From JAPOUP01 sp026708635 (GTDB taxonomy: Bacteria; Pseudomonadota; Alphaproteobacteria; Rhodobacterales; Rhodobacteraceae): DNA of 64,000 nt. Below are positions 16,781-25,826 of the stretch, piece after piece. Positions within the stretch are counted from its first letter, which is position 1, and the number at the start of each line of letters is the position of its first letter. The notes beneath the pieces are model-generated. The model was not told the DNA's origin. It was given only the letters and a program-made list of their open reading frames with translations, and did no database searches. Location: positions 3,658,001 to 3,722,000 of the forward strand of contig OZ241336.1 in assembly GCA_965200115.1 (NCBI GenBank), written 5' to 3'. The position numbers and the translations under genes were made by a program.

Positions 16781-18088
16781 ATGCCGCGTGGCCTTACGGG
16801 AAGCAGGATCCGCGCGCGGCGGATGGCGCTGTGCCGGACACAGAGGGAACTGGCCAGCGAGGTCGGGATCTCCCCCGCATACCTGAGCCTTATAGAGCAC
16901 GACCGGCGTCGGATCGGAGGCAAGCTGCTTGGTGACATCGCGAGGAGGTTGGGCGTCCCGGTCGGTTCGCTTGCGGAAGGCATCGATTCCGAACTGGTCG
17001 CCTCGCTTCATCACGCGGTCGCGGGTATGCCCGATATCCCCGTCGAGGCGGATCGTGCCGAGGAGTTCTCCGGACGGTTTCCGGGCTGGGCGGAACTGGT
17101 CGCGGCGCAGTTCCGTCGCATCGACGATCTGGAGCGCAAAGTCGAGAGCCTGGCAGACCGTCTGGCGCACGACCCCGATCTCGCCGTGTCGCTTCACGAG
17201 GTTCTGAACACCGCCACCGCCATCAGGTCGGCCGCCTCGATTCTGGTTGGGACCGAGAGCATCGAGGACGAATGGCGTGACCGCTTCCACCGTAACATCC
17301 ACGAGGACAGCCAGCGGCTCGCGGAAGCGGGACAGTCTCTGGTCTCATATCTTGATGTGGTCGAGAATGAACGGAAAGATCCCGCTTCACCCCAGGAAGA
17401 GCTCGAGCGATGGCTCGCCGCGCGTGACCATCACGTCGCCGGGCTTGAACTTCGGTCCCCCACGACGGTTGACGCGCTATTGGCCGAGACTCCCGGAATG
17501 CGGTCGATATCCGGCCGGGCGCTAGCCGGGCGGTATTTCGAACGGTACCGCTCCGACGCCCTGCGTATGCCGATGCCGGATTTCCGGGACCGGGCCGAAA
17601 GCCTGGATTTCGATCCCGTGGCGCTGGCCGGGGAGTTCGGCGTCGATCTTGCGGCGGTCCTGCGCCGGGCGGCGGCGCTGCCCACGCCCGAGGGGGGCGG
17701 GCGCATCGGCCTCGTGACCTGTGACAGTTCCGGCACGCTGACTTTCCGCAAGCCGGTGGATGGTTTTCCGCTGCCGCGGTTTGGCGCGGCATGTCCGCTT
17801 TGGCCGCTGTTTCGGGCGCTCGGCCGCCCGTTTGAACCCGTGCGCGCGCTTGTCGGGATTTACGGACGGGAGCCGGTTCGGTTTCTGGTCTATGCCGTCG
17901 CGCAGCCACAGGGTAAGGTCGGTTTCCACGCGCCGCAGGTGTTCGAGGGCACGATGCTCATGCTGCCGGCCGACCGCGTCACCTTTCCGGATCTGCCTGT
18001 CCTCCCGGCCGGAACGAGCTGCCGCATCTGTCCGAGCGAGTCCTGCGACGCGCGGCGCGAAATGTCGATTCTCGTGGAAGGAGGGTGA
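16781..18088 (+). CDS. XRE-family regulator with C-terminal DUF2083 (short-chain acyl regulator type)
   Basis: This 435-residue protein has an N-terminal XRE helix-turn-helix (about residues 10-62, RRMALCRTQRELASEVGISP). It ends in the conserved cysteine cluster CRICPSESCDARR (about residues 411-423) of DUF2083, typical of regulators of short-chain fatty acyl-CoA metabolism such as RamB/ScfR types. The middle has no HExxH motif, so the IrrE-like part found in some relatives is not catalytic or not present here. It lies divergently from the liv-type importer, which it probably regulates. The effector is unknown. Confidence 0.83.
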   Translation: MPRGLTGSRIRARRMALCRTQRELASEVGISPAYLSLIEHDRRRIGGKLLGDIARRLGVPVGSLAEGIDSELVASLHHAVAGMPDIPVEADRAEEFSGRFPGWAELVAAQFRRIDDLERKVESLADRLAHDPDLAVSLHEVLNTATAIRSAASILVGTESIEDEWRDRFHRNIHEDSQRLAEAGQSLVSYLDVVENERKDPASPQEELERWLAARDHHVAGLELRSPTTVDALLAETPGMRSISGRALAGRYFERYRSDALRMPMPDFRDRAESLDFDPVALAGEFGVDLAAVLRRAAALPTPEGGGRIGLVTCDSSGTLTFRKPVDGFPLPRFGAACPLWPLFRALGRPFEPVRALVGIYGREPVRFLVYAVAQPQGKVGFHAPQVFEGTMLMLPADRVTFPDLPVLPAGTSCRICPSESCDARREMSILVEGG

Positions 18089-18549
18089 CCCGCACGGATG
18101 GCGGCGGCGGTTTCGGTAGAGGGAACCTTCCGTATTTTGGTGAGGATCCCGACAGCCGGTTCGCGGGCCCCTTCGCCCGGATCCGGTGCCGGCCCGGCGC
18201 TGGTCCAGGGAGGCTCCTGGCCTCTCTTGCGCACGGAACGCCGTTCGGCGGGACCGTCCCCTCCACGGTCCCGCCACCTCTCCGCGCGGCCGTTTCCCCG
18301 CGACCGCGGCTCGATGTATCTCCCGGCTATTTCCCGCTCGCCGCCTATTCCGTTCCGGTGGTAGGGAATTCCGGAAGATTGCGATCGAAGTCGGACGGGT
18401 GAGGGTGAATCCTTGCAGGTCCCTCGCCCAGGGAAACGCACGGACCGACTGACCGTCGTCCCGTGGTCTTTTCCGGTCTTTCCGCGAGACCCGGGGAGCC
18501 CGGGCCACAGGGGTCCGGGGCTAGGCGGCGGCGGGATCCGTCATCTCCT
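18089..18549. other. Gene-free stretch
   Basis: Several short overlapping frames are open on both strands, as expected at this GC content, but none has a ribosome site or family resemblance. I see no terminator with a T-tract between these converging genes. Confidence 0.5.
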
Positions 18550-19425
18550 TCACCCGCAGCAGTGCTTGTATTTTTTTCCGCTGCCGCAAGTGCATGGATC
18601 GTTTCTGCCTAACTTGGAGGCTTTCCGCCTTCGCGTACGGTTCGGAAACCGTCGTCGACGCTCTTGATGCCGCGCTTCGTCCTCGGACGGAAAGAAATCG
18701 ACCGTGTCATCCCATAGCTTGTAGTATTCCTGCTGAAGCGTGCGCTCGCCGCCTTTCGGGTCCAGGCCTTTTTTCAGGTCTTGCTCGAAATGCCTGAACT
18801 CCATGAGATCGTCGGTAATCCTGCCGGCGGTGAACATATAGCGCACCAACTGCGTCATCTCCTGAAATCCAAGAAGGCCGACGCATTCAGCCCATTTCAT
18901 CCAGACGACGTTGGGTGCCCGGGCAAAATGTGACGTTGCGAATCTTTTCGCGAACGCACCGATTGCGTCGAGGTGCCCGGGTTCCGTCAGTCCAACGATG
19001 ACGAGGGCATCGAACATTCCCGATCTTATATATTCCTCCGTGTTCTCGTTATCGATAATATCGAACAGGACGCTTGGGTCGCCGTCGAATACGCTTGCGA
19101 TAAGACGGTGGCGTTCCTCGGTGATGGCGTCATCCAGAAGTTCCTCGACAAATTGCGGCTCGCACTGGAAAAACCGGGCGATCGGCCGGTATGCCTTGGT
19201 CTCCCGCCATTCGGCCAGCAGGCAGATTAGCCAGTAGACGACGCCGAAATCGTCGACATTCTCTACATCATTGGCTTCGGTGGCCGCCTCAATGTACCCG
19301 ATGAACGCCGGGACCGCGTCCTGTTTCCGCTCGAAGGCCGCATGATAGGCCGCCTTTCGCAGGTAAGGTTCGTGAAACGCCTCGATTATCTCTTCGGGTG
19401 TGTTCAGGCTTTCTTTCAAATCCAT
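18550..19425 (-). CDS. DUF1186-like protein with C-terminal SEC-C zinc motif
   Basis: This 291-residue soluble protein ends with KLGRNDPCTCGSGKKYKHCC, a complete SEC-C motif (CxCxSGxxxKxCC) that binds zinc and in SecA contacts SecB and ribosomes. The N-terminal ~200 residues are helical and acidic (VVYWLICLLAEWRETKAYRP) and resemble DUF1186. A basic linker (QERRRRFPNRTRRRKASK) precedes the motif. The role is unknown; these proteins often stand alone. Confidence 0.8.
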   Translation of the reverse strand: MDLKESLNTPEEIIEAFHEPYLRKAAYHAAFERKQDAVPAFIGYIEAATEANDVENVDDFGVVYWLICLLAEWRETKAYRPIARFFQCEPQFVEELLDDAITEERHRLIASVFDGDPSVLFDIIDNENTEEYIRSGMFDALVIVGLTEPGHLDAIGAFAKRFATSHFARAPNVVWMKWAECVGLLGFQEMTQLVRYMFTAGRITDDLMEFRHFEQDLKKGLDPKGGERTLQQEYYKLWDDTVDFFPSEDEARHQERRRRFPNRTRRRKASKLGRNDPCTCGSGKKYKHCCG

Positions 19426-19679
19426 CCCAGCGTATGTCCGTTAACCGCAGCTTCGGAACCCTGCGTGACCGGGGCTTTCGTTCGCGCCGCGGCTATCACG
19501 GCTCCATGTCCGATGGCAACTGATTCCGCCCGTCAGCTATCGGACTCCGGAGGAGGCGGCTCGGACGCGGGGCGGGCCGTGATGCGCCGCGGGGCTTCGT
19601 TCATTGGGGAGTCCCGCTCTTTGACAGCCGTTCGGCATTGAGCGATAGTCGCGTCCACATACCGCATGGGGAGGGGCGG

Positions 19680-20048
19680 ATGTGCAAACGGGTTCTGCTC
19701 ATCGAGGATGAGCACAATATCATTCAGGCGATCGGCTTCGTTCTCTCCCGTGCCGGCTGGACGGTGCATACCCACGCCGACGGCGCCACGGCGCAGGCGG
19801 AGGTCATCAGACGCGCGCCCGACGTGGTGATTTTGGACGCGATGCTGCCGAACCGGTCGGGGTTTGACGTCCTGCGGGATCTCCGCGCCGACCCCGGAAC
19901 CGCGGCGCTTCCGGTGCTGATGCTGACGGCGCGCGGCCAGAAGCGGGATCGGGAACTGGCGAGGCGCGCGGGCGCGAGTCACTACATGACGAAGCCGTTC
20001 TCGAACGACGAGGTTCTCGACTGCCTGCGCGAGCTGACGGGAAAATGA
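19680..20048 (+). CDS. Single-domain response regulator (receiver only)
   Basis: The 122-residue receiver starts MCKRVLLIEDE at 19680 after GGGGAGGGGCGG; an upstream in-frame ATG (19638) adds a non-family leader. It has the acidic pair ED near residue 10, the phospho-acceptor Asp in VVILDAMLPNRSG near 53, Thr in LTARG near 82 and Lys in YMTKPFS near 104. No output domain follows. It overlaps the next gene (ATGA), which in turn overlaps a symporter-type histidine kinase, so the kinase is its probable partner. In Vibrio-type CrbS/CrbR acetate systems the partner is a LuxR-type regulator, absent here. Confidence 0.9.
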   Translation: MCKRVLLIEDEHNIIQAIGFVLSRAGWTVHTHADGATAQAEVIRRAPDVVILDAMLPNRSGFDVLRDLRADPGTAALPVLMLTARGQKRDRELARRAGASHYMTKPFSNDEVLDCLRELTGK

Positions 20049-20317
20049 GCGAGGGCGGGAGAACCTCTCCTTCCGAGTACCATGCCTATCGGCGCCGAAG
20101 GACGGCTTACGCGGCGCGCATCGCGCCCGCGATCGGGCTCTTTCTGTTCATCCTGCCGGTACTGGCGGCAGGCGGCCGTGACGTGTTGACGACCGCCGGC
20201 GGCGCCGTCTATGTCTTTGTCATCTGGGGCATATTGATCGTGGTATCGGCATTCCTGTCGCGCCGGTTGGTCGGGGATGGAGACGGGGACGACCTCACGG
20301 GAAATCCGCGCGAATGA
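20045..20317 (+). CDS. Small two-helix membrane protein
   Basis: This 90-residue protein has an N-terminal basic segment (YHAYRRRRTAYAARI), two hydrophobic helices (IGLFLFILPVLAAGG and AVYVFVIWGILIVVSAFLS) and an acidic tail. Its start overlaps the receiver stop, and its stop overlaps the kinase start. Small proteins of this shape (DUF485/DUF4212-like in size) accompany solute symporters, so it may be an accessory subunit of the symporter-like half of the kinase. No direct family match is claimed. Confidence 0.72.
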   Translation: MSEGGRTSPSEYHAYRRRRTAYAARIAPAIGLFLFILPVLAAGGRDVLTTAGGAVYVFVIWGILIVVSAFLSRRLVGDGDGDDLTGNPRE

Positions 20318-22998
20318 TCGATTTCGATCTACTCGTGTTGGTGTGCCTGGCCTACGTCGCGCTTCTATTCGTGGTTGCGTTCGCGGTCGAGCGCAGGGCC
20401 GTGAGAGGCGAGGTCCGCTGGCTTCGGTCACCGCTCGTATACACACTTTCGCTGTCGATCTACTGCACGGCCTGGACCTTCTACGGGGCGGTCGGATACG
20501 CGGTTCGTTCCGGCCTGGAATTCGTTACGATTTACCTAGGTCCAACCCTGGTGATGGTTGGATGGTGGTGGGTGGTCCGCAAGCTCGTGAGAATTGGACG
20601 ATCGCAGCATATAACCTCGATCGCTGACCTCGTCTCGTCGCGTTACGGAAAGTCAAATTCACTGGCGGCTCTCGTTACCCTTCTCGCGGTGGTGGGAACC
20701 ACTCCCTATATCGCGCTCCAGCTTCAGTCGGTCGCGCAGTCATTTTCGGTGTTCTCGGGGAGTGAGACCGCTGTCGACCGCGCGGGCGGCGCGGGCGCCT
20801 TCAACGTCACCGCCCTGTTCGTTGCGATGGGCCTTGCGGTGTTCACCGTACTGTTTGGAACCCGCAGGTTGGATGCGAACGAGCGCCACCACGGTGTCGT
20901 CACGGCCGTCGCTCTGGAGGCGGTCGTGAAGCTTGTCGCGCTTCTCGCCGTGGGCGTTTTTGTCGTCTGGGGGCTCTCCGGCGGTCCGGCGGACGTGATG
21001 GCGCGGGTCCAGGCCTCCGACATCGGGATCTGGAATCTCCATGGCGGCCGCTGGATGACGCTGGTCTTTCTGTCGGCTGCGGCCTTTATCTGTCTTCCGC
21101 GGATGTTCCAGGTCATGGTGGTCGAGAACACCACGGAGCGCCATGTCGCGTTCGCGAGCTGGGCGTTTCCCCTCTATCTGCTTCTGATGAGCCTTTTCGT
21201 CATTCCCATCGCGGTCATGGGACAGGTGATTCTGCCGGGCGGAAACCCGGATCTCTACGTTCTGACCGTGCCTCTGGAACTCGGACACGGCAATCTGGCG
21301 ATGCTCGCTTTCCTCGGTGGCTTCAGCTCCGCGACCTCGATGGTCATCGTCGCCGCGATCGCCCTTTCCACCATGGTCTCCAATCACGTCGTTATGCCGG
21401 TTTGGCTCAGCCTTCGGGCCGGCCGCGCAACCATGTCCGGCGACGTTCGATATGTCGTGTTGCTTTCGCGGCGACTTACGATCGGCGGTATTCTTCTGCT
21501 GGGCTTTCTCTATCTCCATTTTTCCGGCGGCGGTGAGGCGCTGGCGGCGATCGGCCTCATAAGCTTCACCGGAGTGGCGCAGATCGTTCCGCCGCTGCTG
21601 GGCGGGATATTCTGGCGTGGGGCGACCCGGGTCGGCGCGGCGGTTGGCCTGTCGCTCGGATTCGCCGTCTGGTCCTACACGATGTTCATTCCCAGCTTCG
21701 GGGACAGTTTCGTGATGACGGCCACCGTGCTGAAGGACGGTCCTTTCGGTATTTCCTGGCTAAAGCCTCACGCACTTTTCGGCATCGACGGACTCGATCC
21801 GTTGGTCCACGCCGTGTTCTGGTCCATCTCCCTGAACGCGATCGCTTTCCTGCTTGGGTCGATACTGAGCGCACCGGAGCCGCTTGAGCGTTTGCAGGCA
21901 GGGCTGTTCGTGAATGTGTTTGAATATTCCCACAACCCCGCTGGCTGGACCTCCGGGACGGCCGAGGCTGAGGATCTGCTGGCCATGTCGCAGCGGATTC
22001 TGGGCGCGTCCGAGGCACAGGAGCTCTTCGCCCGAATCGCGCTCGGGCAGGGAAAGGCGGGTGGACTGCCGGACACTACACCGGAGTTCGTTGAAACGCT
22101 GGAGCGCGAACTTGCCGGGTCGGTCGGCGCGGCGACCGCGCATGCCATGGTCGGCCGGATCGTGGCGGGCTCGGTAGCGTCGTTCGAGGATCTTCTGGCG
22201 GTGGCTGACGAGACCGCGCAGATAATGGAGTATTCCGCAAGGATGAAGGCGCAGTCCGAGGAGCTCGAGCGCACCGCGGGCCAGCTTCGTGACGCGAACC
22301 AAAGGCTGACGGAACTCTCCCTGCAGAAAGACGCTTTCCTGAGCCAGATCAGTCACGAACTCAGGACACCGATGGCGTCGATCAGGTCCTCCTCCGAAAT
22401 CCTGATGCTGGAGGGCATCTCCGAGGAGGAACGCAAGCGGTTCTCGGGCATTATCCAGGATGAAACCGTCAGGCTCACGCGCCTTCTCGACGACCTGCTG
22501 GACCTCAGCGTTCTGGAGAACGGTCAGGTTTCGCTCAACCTTCAGCACGCGGACCTTCATGACGTTCTCCAGCGCGCGGTTGTGGCGGCGAACCTGGATG
22601 GCGGGGACGGTCCGTTCAGGATTTCCCGCGATGGCGGAGCCGAGCATGTGCGGCTCTATACGGACAGTGACCGGTTGGTGCAGGTCTTCATCAACCTGAT
22701 TTCCAATTTCAGGAAATACTGCGATTCCGAGATGCCCCTGCTTGAGATAGACGTCAGCCGGGACGCCGATAGCGTGACGGTGGATTTCGTTGACAACGGT
22801 TCGGGCATCGAGCCCGGGAGCCAGTCGGTGATTTTCGAGAAGTTCTCCCGGCTGGCGGTGATGGGCGGGGAGCGGGGCGCTGGCCTCGGTCTGGCCATCT
22901 GCCGCGAGATCATGACCCGGCTTGGCGGTTCGGTGAGCTATATTCACGGTCGGGGCGGCGCGGCGTTCCGGGTTACCCTTCCGTATGCGCTTGAATAG
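20314..22998 (+). CDS. Symporter-domain sensor histidine kinase (CbrA/CrbS type)
   Basis: This 894-residue sensor has a sodium/solute-symporter-like N-terminal half with about 13 hydrophobic segments to residue ~525 (YCTAWTFYGAVGYAVRSG near 50). A linker (ASEAQELFARIALGQGKAGG) follows, then a coiled region, a HisKA domain with QISHELRTPMASI (His near 681) and a HATPase domain (N box near 795, DNGSGIEPG near 829, GAGLGLAICREIM near 855). In gammaproteobacteria CrbS senses acetate conditions and drives acs expression; CbrA uses histidine. Here acs and a monocarboxylate-type symporter follow directly, favouring an acetate or short-chain acid role. Whether the symporter half transports is unknown. 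Confidence 0.92.
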   Translation: MIDFDLLVLVCLAYVALLFVVAFAVERRAVRGEVRWLRSPLVYTLSLSIYCTAWTFYGAVGYAVRSGLEFVTIYLGPTLVMVGWWWVVRKLVRIGRSQHITSIADLVSSRYGKSNSLAALVTLLAVVGTTPYIALQLQSVAQSFSVFSGSETAVDRAGGAGAFNVTALFVAMGLAVFTVLFGTRRLDANERHHGVVTAVALEAVVKLVALLAVGVFVVWGLSGGPADVMARVQASDIGIWNLHGGRWMTLVFLSAAAFICLPRMFQVMVVENTTERHVAFASWAFPLYLLLMSLFVIPIAVMGQVILPGGNPDLYVLTVPLELGHGNLAMLAFLGGFSSATSMVIVAAIALSTMVSNHVVMPVWLSLRAGRATMSGDVRYVVLLSRRLTIGGILLLGFLYLHFSGGGEALAAIGLISFTGVAQIVPPLLGGIFWRGATRVGAAVGLSLGFAVWSYTMFIPSFGDSFVMTATVLKDGPFGISWLKPHALFGIDGLDPLVHAVFWSISLNAIAFLLGSILSAPEPLERLQAGLFVNVFEYSHNPAGWTSGTAEAEDLLAMSQRILGASEAQELFARIALGQGKAGGLPDTTPEFVETLERELAGSVGAATAHAMVGRIVAGSVASFEDLLAVADETAQIMEYSARMKAQSEELERTAGQLRDANQRLTELSLQKDAFLSQISHELRTPMASIRSSSEILMLEGISEEERKRFSGIIQDETVRLTRLLDDLLDLSVLENGQVSLNLQHADLHDVLQRAVVAANLDGGDGPFRISRDGGAEHVRLYTDSDRLVQVFINLISNFRKYCDSEMPLLEIDVSRDADSVTVDFVDNGSGIEPGSQSVIFEKFSRLAVMGGERGAGLGLAICREIMTRLGGSVSYIHGRGGAAFRVTLPYALE

Positions 22999-23236
22999 CC
23001 CATTGTACGGCCCGTCCTGTCCGTCATCCAAAGCTCTGGGATCGCGCTTTCCTGGGATCGCGCCAAGATATGAACCTCAAGCGGGAAAAATAGCTGCCAA
23101 TCTGGAAACGGGGGTGGATCTGGCGCATGGTTTCCGGAACATATACGGTGTGGTGGGCAATCGTGCCCCCGGGGCGGGCTGGCAGAGCCGGCCCCCGGTG
23201 ACCACCGACGATCAAGACCCGAGAGTGAGGATACCC

Positions 23237-25198
23237 ATGTCTGACCATCCATCGAGCCCCGTCTACCCGCCGTCGGATGAATTCGTCAAACACGCCCATA
23301 TCGATTCGGCGGCCTACAGCAGGATGTACGCGGCCTCGGTCTCCGATCCGGAGGCGTTCTGGGGCGAACACGGGCAACGGATCGACTGGATCAAGCCGTA
23401 TTCGAAGGTGAAGGACGTGAATTTCGGCTCGGGTGAGGTGTCGATAAAATGGTTTGAGGACGGTACCCTGAACGTCTCCGCCAACTGTATCGACCGGCAT
23501 CTCGGGAGCCGTGGCGACCAGACGGCGATCATCTGGGAGCCTGACGACCCGAACGGTGCGGCCAGGCACATCTCCTACCGCGAGCTTCACGCCGAAACCT
23601 GCCGGATGGCGAACATCATGGAAGAGATCGGCGTGCGCCGCGGTGACCGCGTCGTGCTCTATCTGCCCATGATCCCGGAGGCCGCCTACGCCATGCTTGC
23701 CTGCGCCCGGATCGGCGCGGTCCATTCCATCGTCTTCGCGGGGTTCTCCCCGGACGCGCTTGCCGCCCGGATCAACGGTTGCGACGCCAAGCTCGTCATT
23801 ACCGCCGACGAGGCTCCGCGCGGCGGCCGCAGGACCGCGCTCAAGACCAACACCGACCAGGCGCTGGTCCACGTCATGCACGAATGCAAATGCCTTGTGG
23901 TTAAGCGCACCGGTGGACAGACAACGTGGTTTGACGGGCGCGACTTTGACTACGGCGAGATGCGGCTCGAGGCCTCGGACTCCTGTGCCCCCGTCGAGAT
24001 GGGCGCCGAGGATCCGCTCTTCATTCTCTATACCTCCGGCTCGACCGGCCAGCCAAAAGGGGTGGTTCACACTTCAGGCGGCTATCTCGTTTACGCATCG
24101 ATGACACATCAATATGTCTTCGACTATCACGACGGCGATATTTTCTGGTGCACCGCTGACGTGGGCTGGGTCACGGGGCACAGCTACATCGTCTACGGGC
24201 CGCTCGCCAACGGCGCGACAACCCTGATGTTCGAAGGCGTCCCGACCTTCCCCGACGCGGGCCGTTTCTGGGCGGTATGCGAGAGGCACGGGGTCAACCA
24301 GTTCTACACGGCCCCGACCGCAATCCGCGCGTTGATGGGGCAGGGGGACGGTTTCGTCACGAAATATGACCTGTCGACCATAAGGGTCCTCGGCACCGTG
24401 GGCGAACCCATCAATCCCGAAGCCTGGAACTGGTATAACGATGTCGTGGGCAAGGGCCGCGCGCCCATCGTGGATACCTGGTGGCAGACCGAGACCGGTG
24501 GGCACCTGTTGACGCCGCTCCCCGGCGCGACGGCGCTTAAGCCCGGTTCGGCCACTACCCCTTTCTTCGGCGTTCAGCCGGTGGTTCTGGATCCTCATAC
24601 GGGCGAGGAGATCACCGGTACCGAGGCCGAAGGCGTCCTCTGCATTAAAGACAGCTGGCCTGGCCAGATGCGTACGTGCTGGGGCGATCACGAGCGTTTC
24701 GTGAAAACGTATTTCTCGGATTATAAGGGTTACTACTTCTCCGGTGACGGCTGCCGCCGCGACGAAGACGGCTATTATTGGATCACCGGTCGGGTGGACG
24801 ACGTGATAAACGTGTCTGGCCACCGAATGGGAACCGCGGAGGTCGAGTCGGCGCTCGTGGCACATGCCAAGGTCGCCGAAGCCGCCGTCGTCGGCTATCC
24901 GCATGATATCAAGGGTCAGGGTATCTACGCCTACGTCACGCTGATGGCTGGTGAGGAATACACGGATGCGCTACGTAAGGAGCTAAGTGACTGGGTGCGC
25001 AAGGAGATCGGTCCCATCGCGAAGCCGGATCTCATACAATGGGCGCCCGGTCTGCCGAAGACGCGCTCGGGAAAGATCATGCGGCGGATTCTGAGAAAGA
25101 TCGCCGAAAACGATTACGGGGCGCTCGGAGACACCTCTACGCTCGCCGAGCCTGCCGTTGTTGACGACCTGATCGAAAACCGGATGAATCGCGGCTAG
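23237..25198 (+). CDS. acs: Acetyl-CoA synthetase
   Basis: AMP-forming acetate-CoA ligase: acetate + ATP + CoA to acetyl-CoA. I chose MSDHPSSPVYPPSD at 23237 (653 residues, the usual Acs length) rather than the open frame from 22985. Motifs: YTSGSTGQPKGVVHTSGGYL near residue 265, TWWQTETGGH near 415, YYFSGDGCRRDEDGYYWITG near 505-515, and PKTRSGKIMRRILRK near 607, whose Lys (about 612) is the site acetylated by Pat-type enzymes in other bacteria. It lies downstream of the symporter-type kinase and upstream of the DUF4212/symporter pair. Confidence 0.96.
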   Translation: MSDHPSSPVYPPSDEFVKHAHIDSAAYSRMYAASVSDPEAFWGEHGQRIDWIKPYSKVKDVNFGSGEVSIKWFEDGTLNVSANCIDRHLGSRGDQTAIIWEPDDPNGAARHISYRELHAETCRMANIMEEIGVRRGDRVVLYLPMIPEAAYAMLACARIGAVHSIVFAGFSPDALAARINGCDAKLVITADEAPRGGRRTALKTNTDQALVHVMHECKCLVVKRTGGQTTWFDGRDFDYGEMRLEASDSCAPVEMGAEDPLFILYTSGSTGQPKGVVHTSGGYLVYASMTHQYVFDYHDGDIFWCTADVGWVTGHSYIVYGPLANGATTLMFEGVPTFPDAGRFWAVCERHGVNQFYTAPTAIRALMGQGDGFVTKYDLSTIRVLGTVGEPINPEAWNWYNDVVGKGRAPIVDTWWQTETGGHLLTPLPGATALKPGSATTPFFGVQPVVLDPHTGEEITGTEAEGVLCIKDSWPGQMRTCWGDHERFVKTYFSDYKGYYFSGDGCRRDEDGYYWITGRVDDVINVSGHRMGTAEVESALVAHAKVAEAAVVGYPHDIKGQGIYAYVTLMAGEEYTDALRKELSDWVRKEIGPIAKPDLIQWAPGLPKTRSGKIMRRILRKIAENDYGALGDTSTLAEPAVVDDLIENRMNRG

Positions 25199-25259
25199 AC
25201 GTTCCCGGCGCACGGGGCCGAGGCTAACTCGGGTCACTGACCACTCGGAGGATACCGCC

Positions 25260-25301
25260 ATGCACGTTGATTGCCCTCGACCTCCATCACCGCAGCTGTA
25301 A
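25260..25301 (+). CDS. 13-codon leader-like ORF (doubtful)
   Basis: The ATG at 25260 follows a strong site (GGAGGATACCGCC) and encodes MHVDCPRPPSPQL. The stop overlaps the next ATG as TAATG at 25301. The good ribosome site in an otherwise gene-free gap suggests it is translated and couples to the frame that follows. Confidence 0.35.
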   Translation: MHVDCPRPPSPQL

Positions 25302-25486
25302 TGTCGGTTGGATGGTCGGATACGGCGACAGGGATAATGGACGTATCGCCCGGCGAGCGTTTCGGCCGCGGCCGGCTTCCGGGACCGGGCAATGTATACG
25401 CCAATCCAGGAATCTACATGACGGCCGCCCCCCCCTTCTGGATCGCGGGGGCCTTTATGACCTATGGGTTTGCCTCCGCGTGGTGA
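25301..25486 (+). CDS. 61-residue hydrophobic-tailed small ORF (doubtful)
   Basis: It starts within TAATG after the 13-codon ORF and ends TGA at 25486, 46 bases before the DUF4212 gene. The second half (NVYANPGIYMTAAPPFWIAG, then AFMTYGFASAW) could be one membrane helix. It fits, in size and position, a small membrane subunit between acs and the symporter genes, but I recognise no family. Confidence 0.35.
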   Translation: MSVGWSDTATGIMDVSPGERFGRGRLPGPGNVYANPGIYMTAAPPFWIAGAFMTYGFASAW

Positions 25487-25532
25487 TCCAGGCGCGGGGC
25501 GGACGGACGGGAAACCAGAGAGGAGGAGCGAC

Positions 25533-25820
<288 letters not shown>

Positions 25821-25826
25821 TTTAAG

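Noticed and set aside
17223..18508. Minus-strand frames of 228 and 328 codons under the DUF2083 regulator
   Set aside because: Arginine/proline-rich reverse shadows of a well-supported plus-strand gene.
21760..23031. Minus-strand 423-codon frame under the histidine kinase
   Set aside because: Opposite strand of a gene with complete symporter, HisKA and HATPase domains; no domain text of its own.
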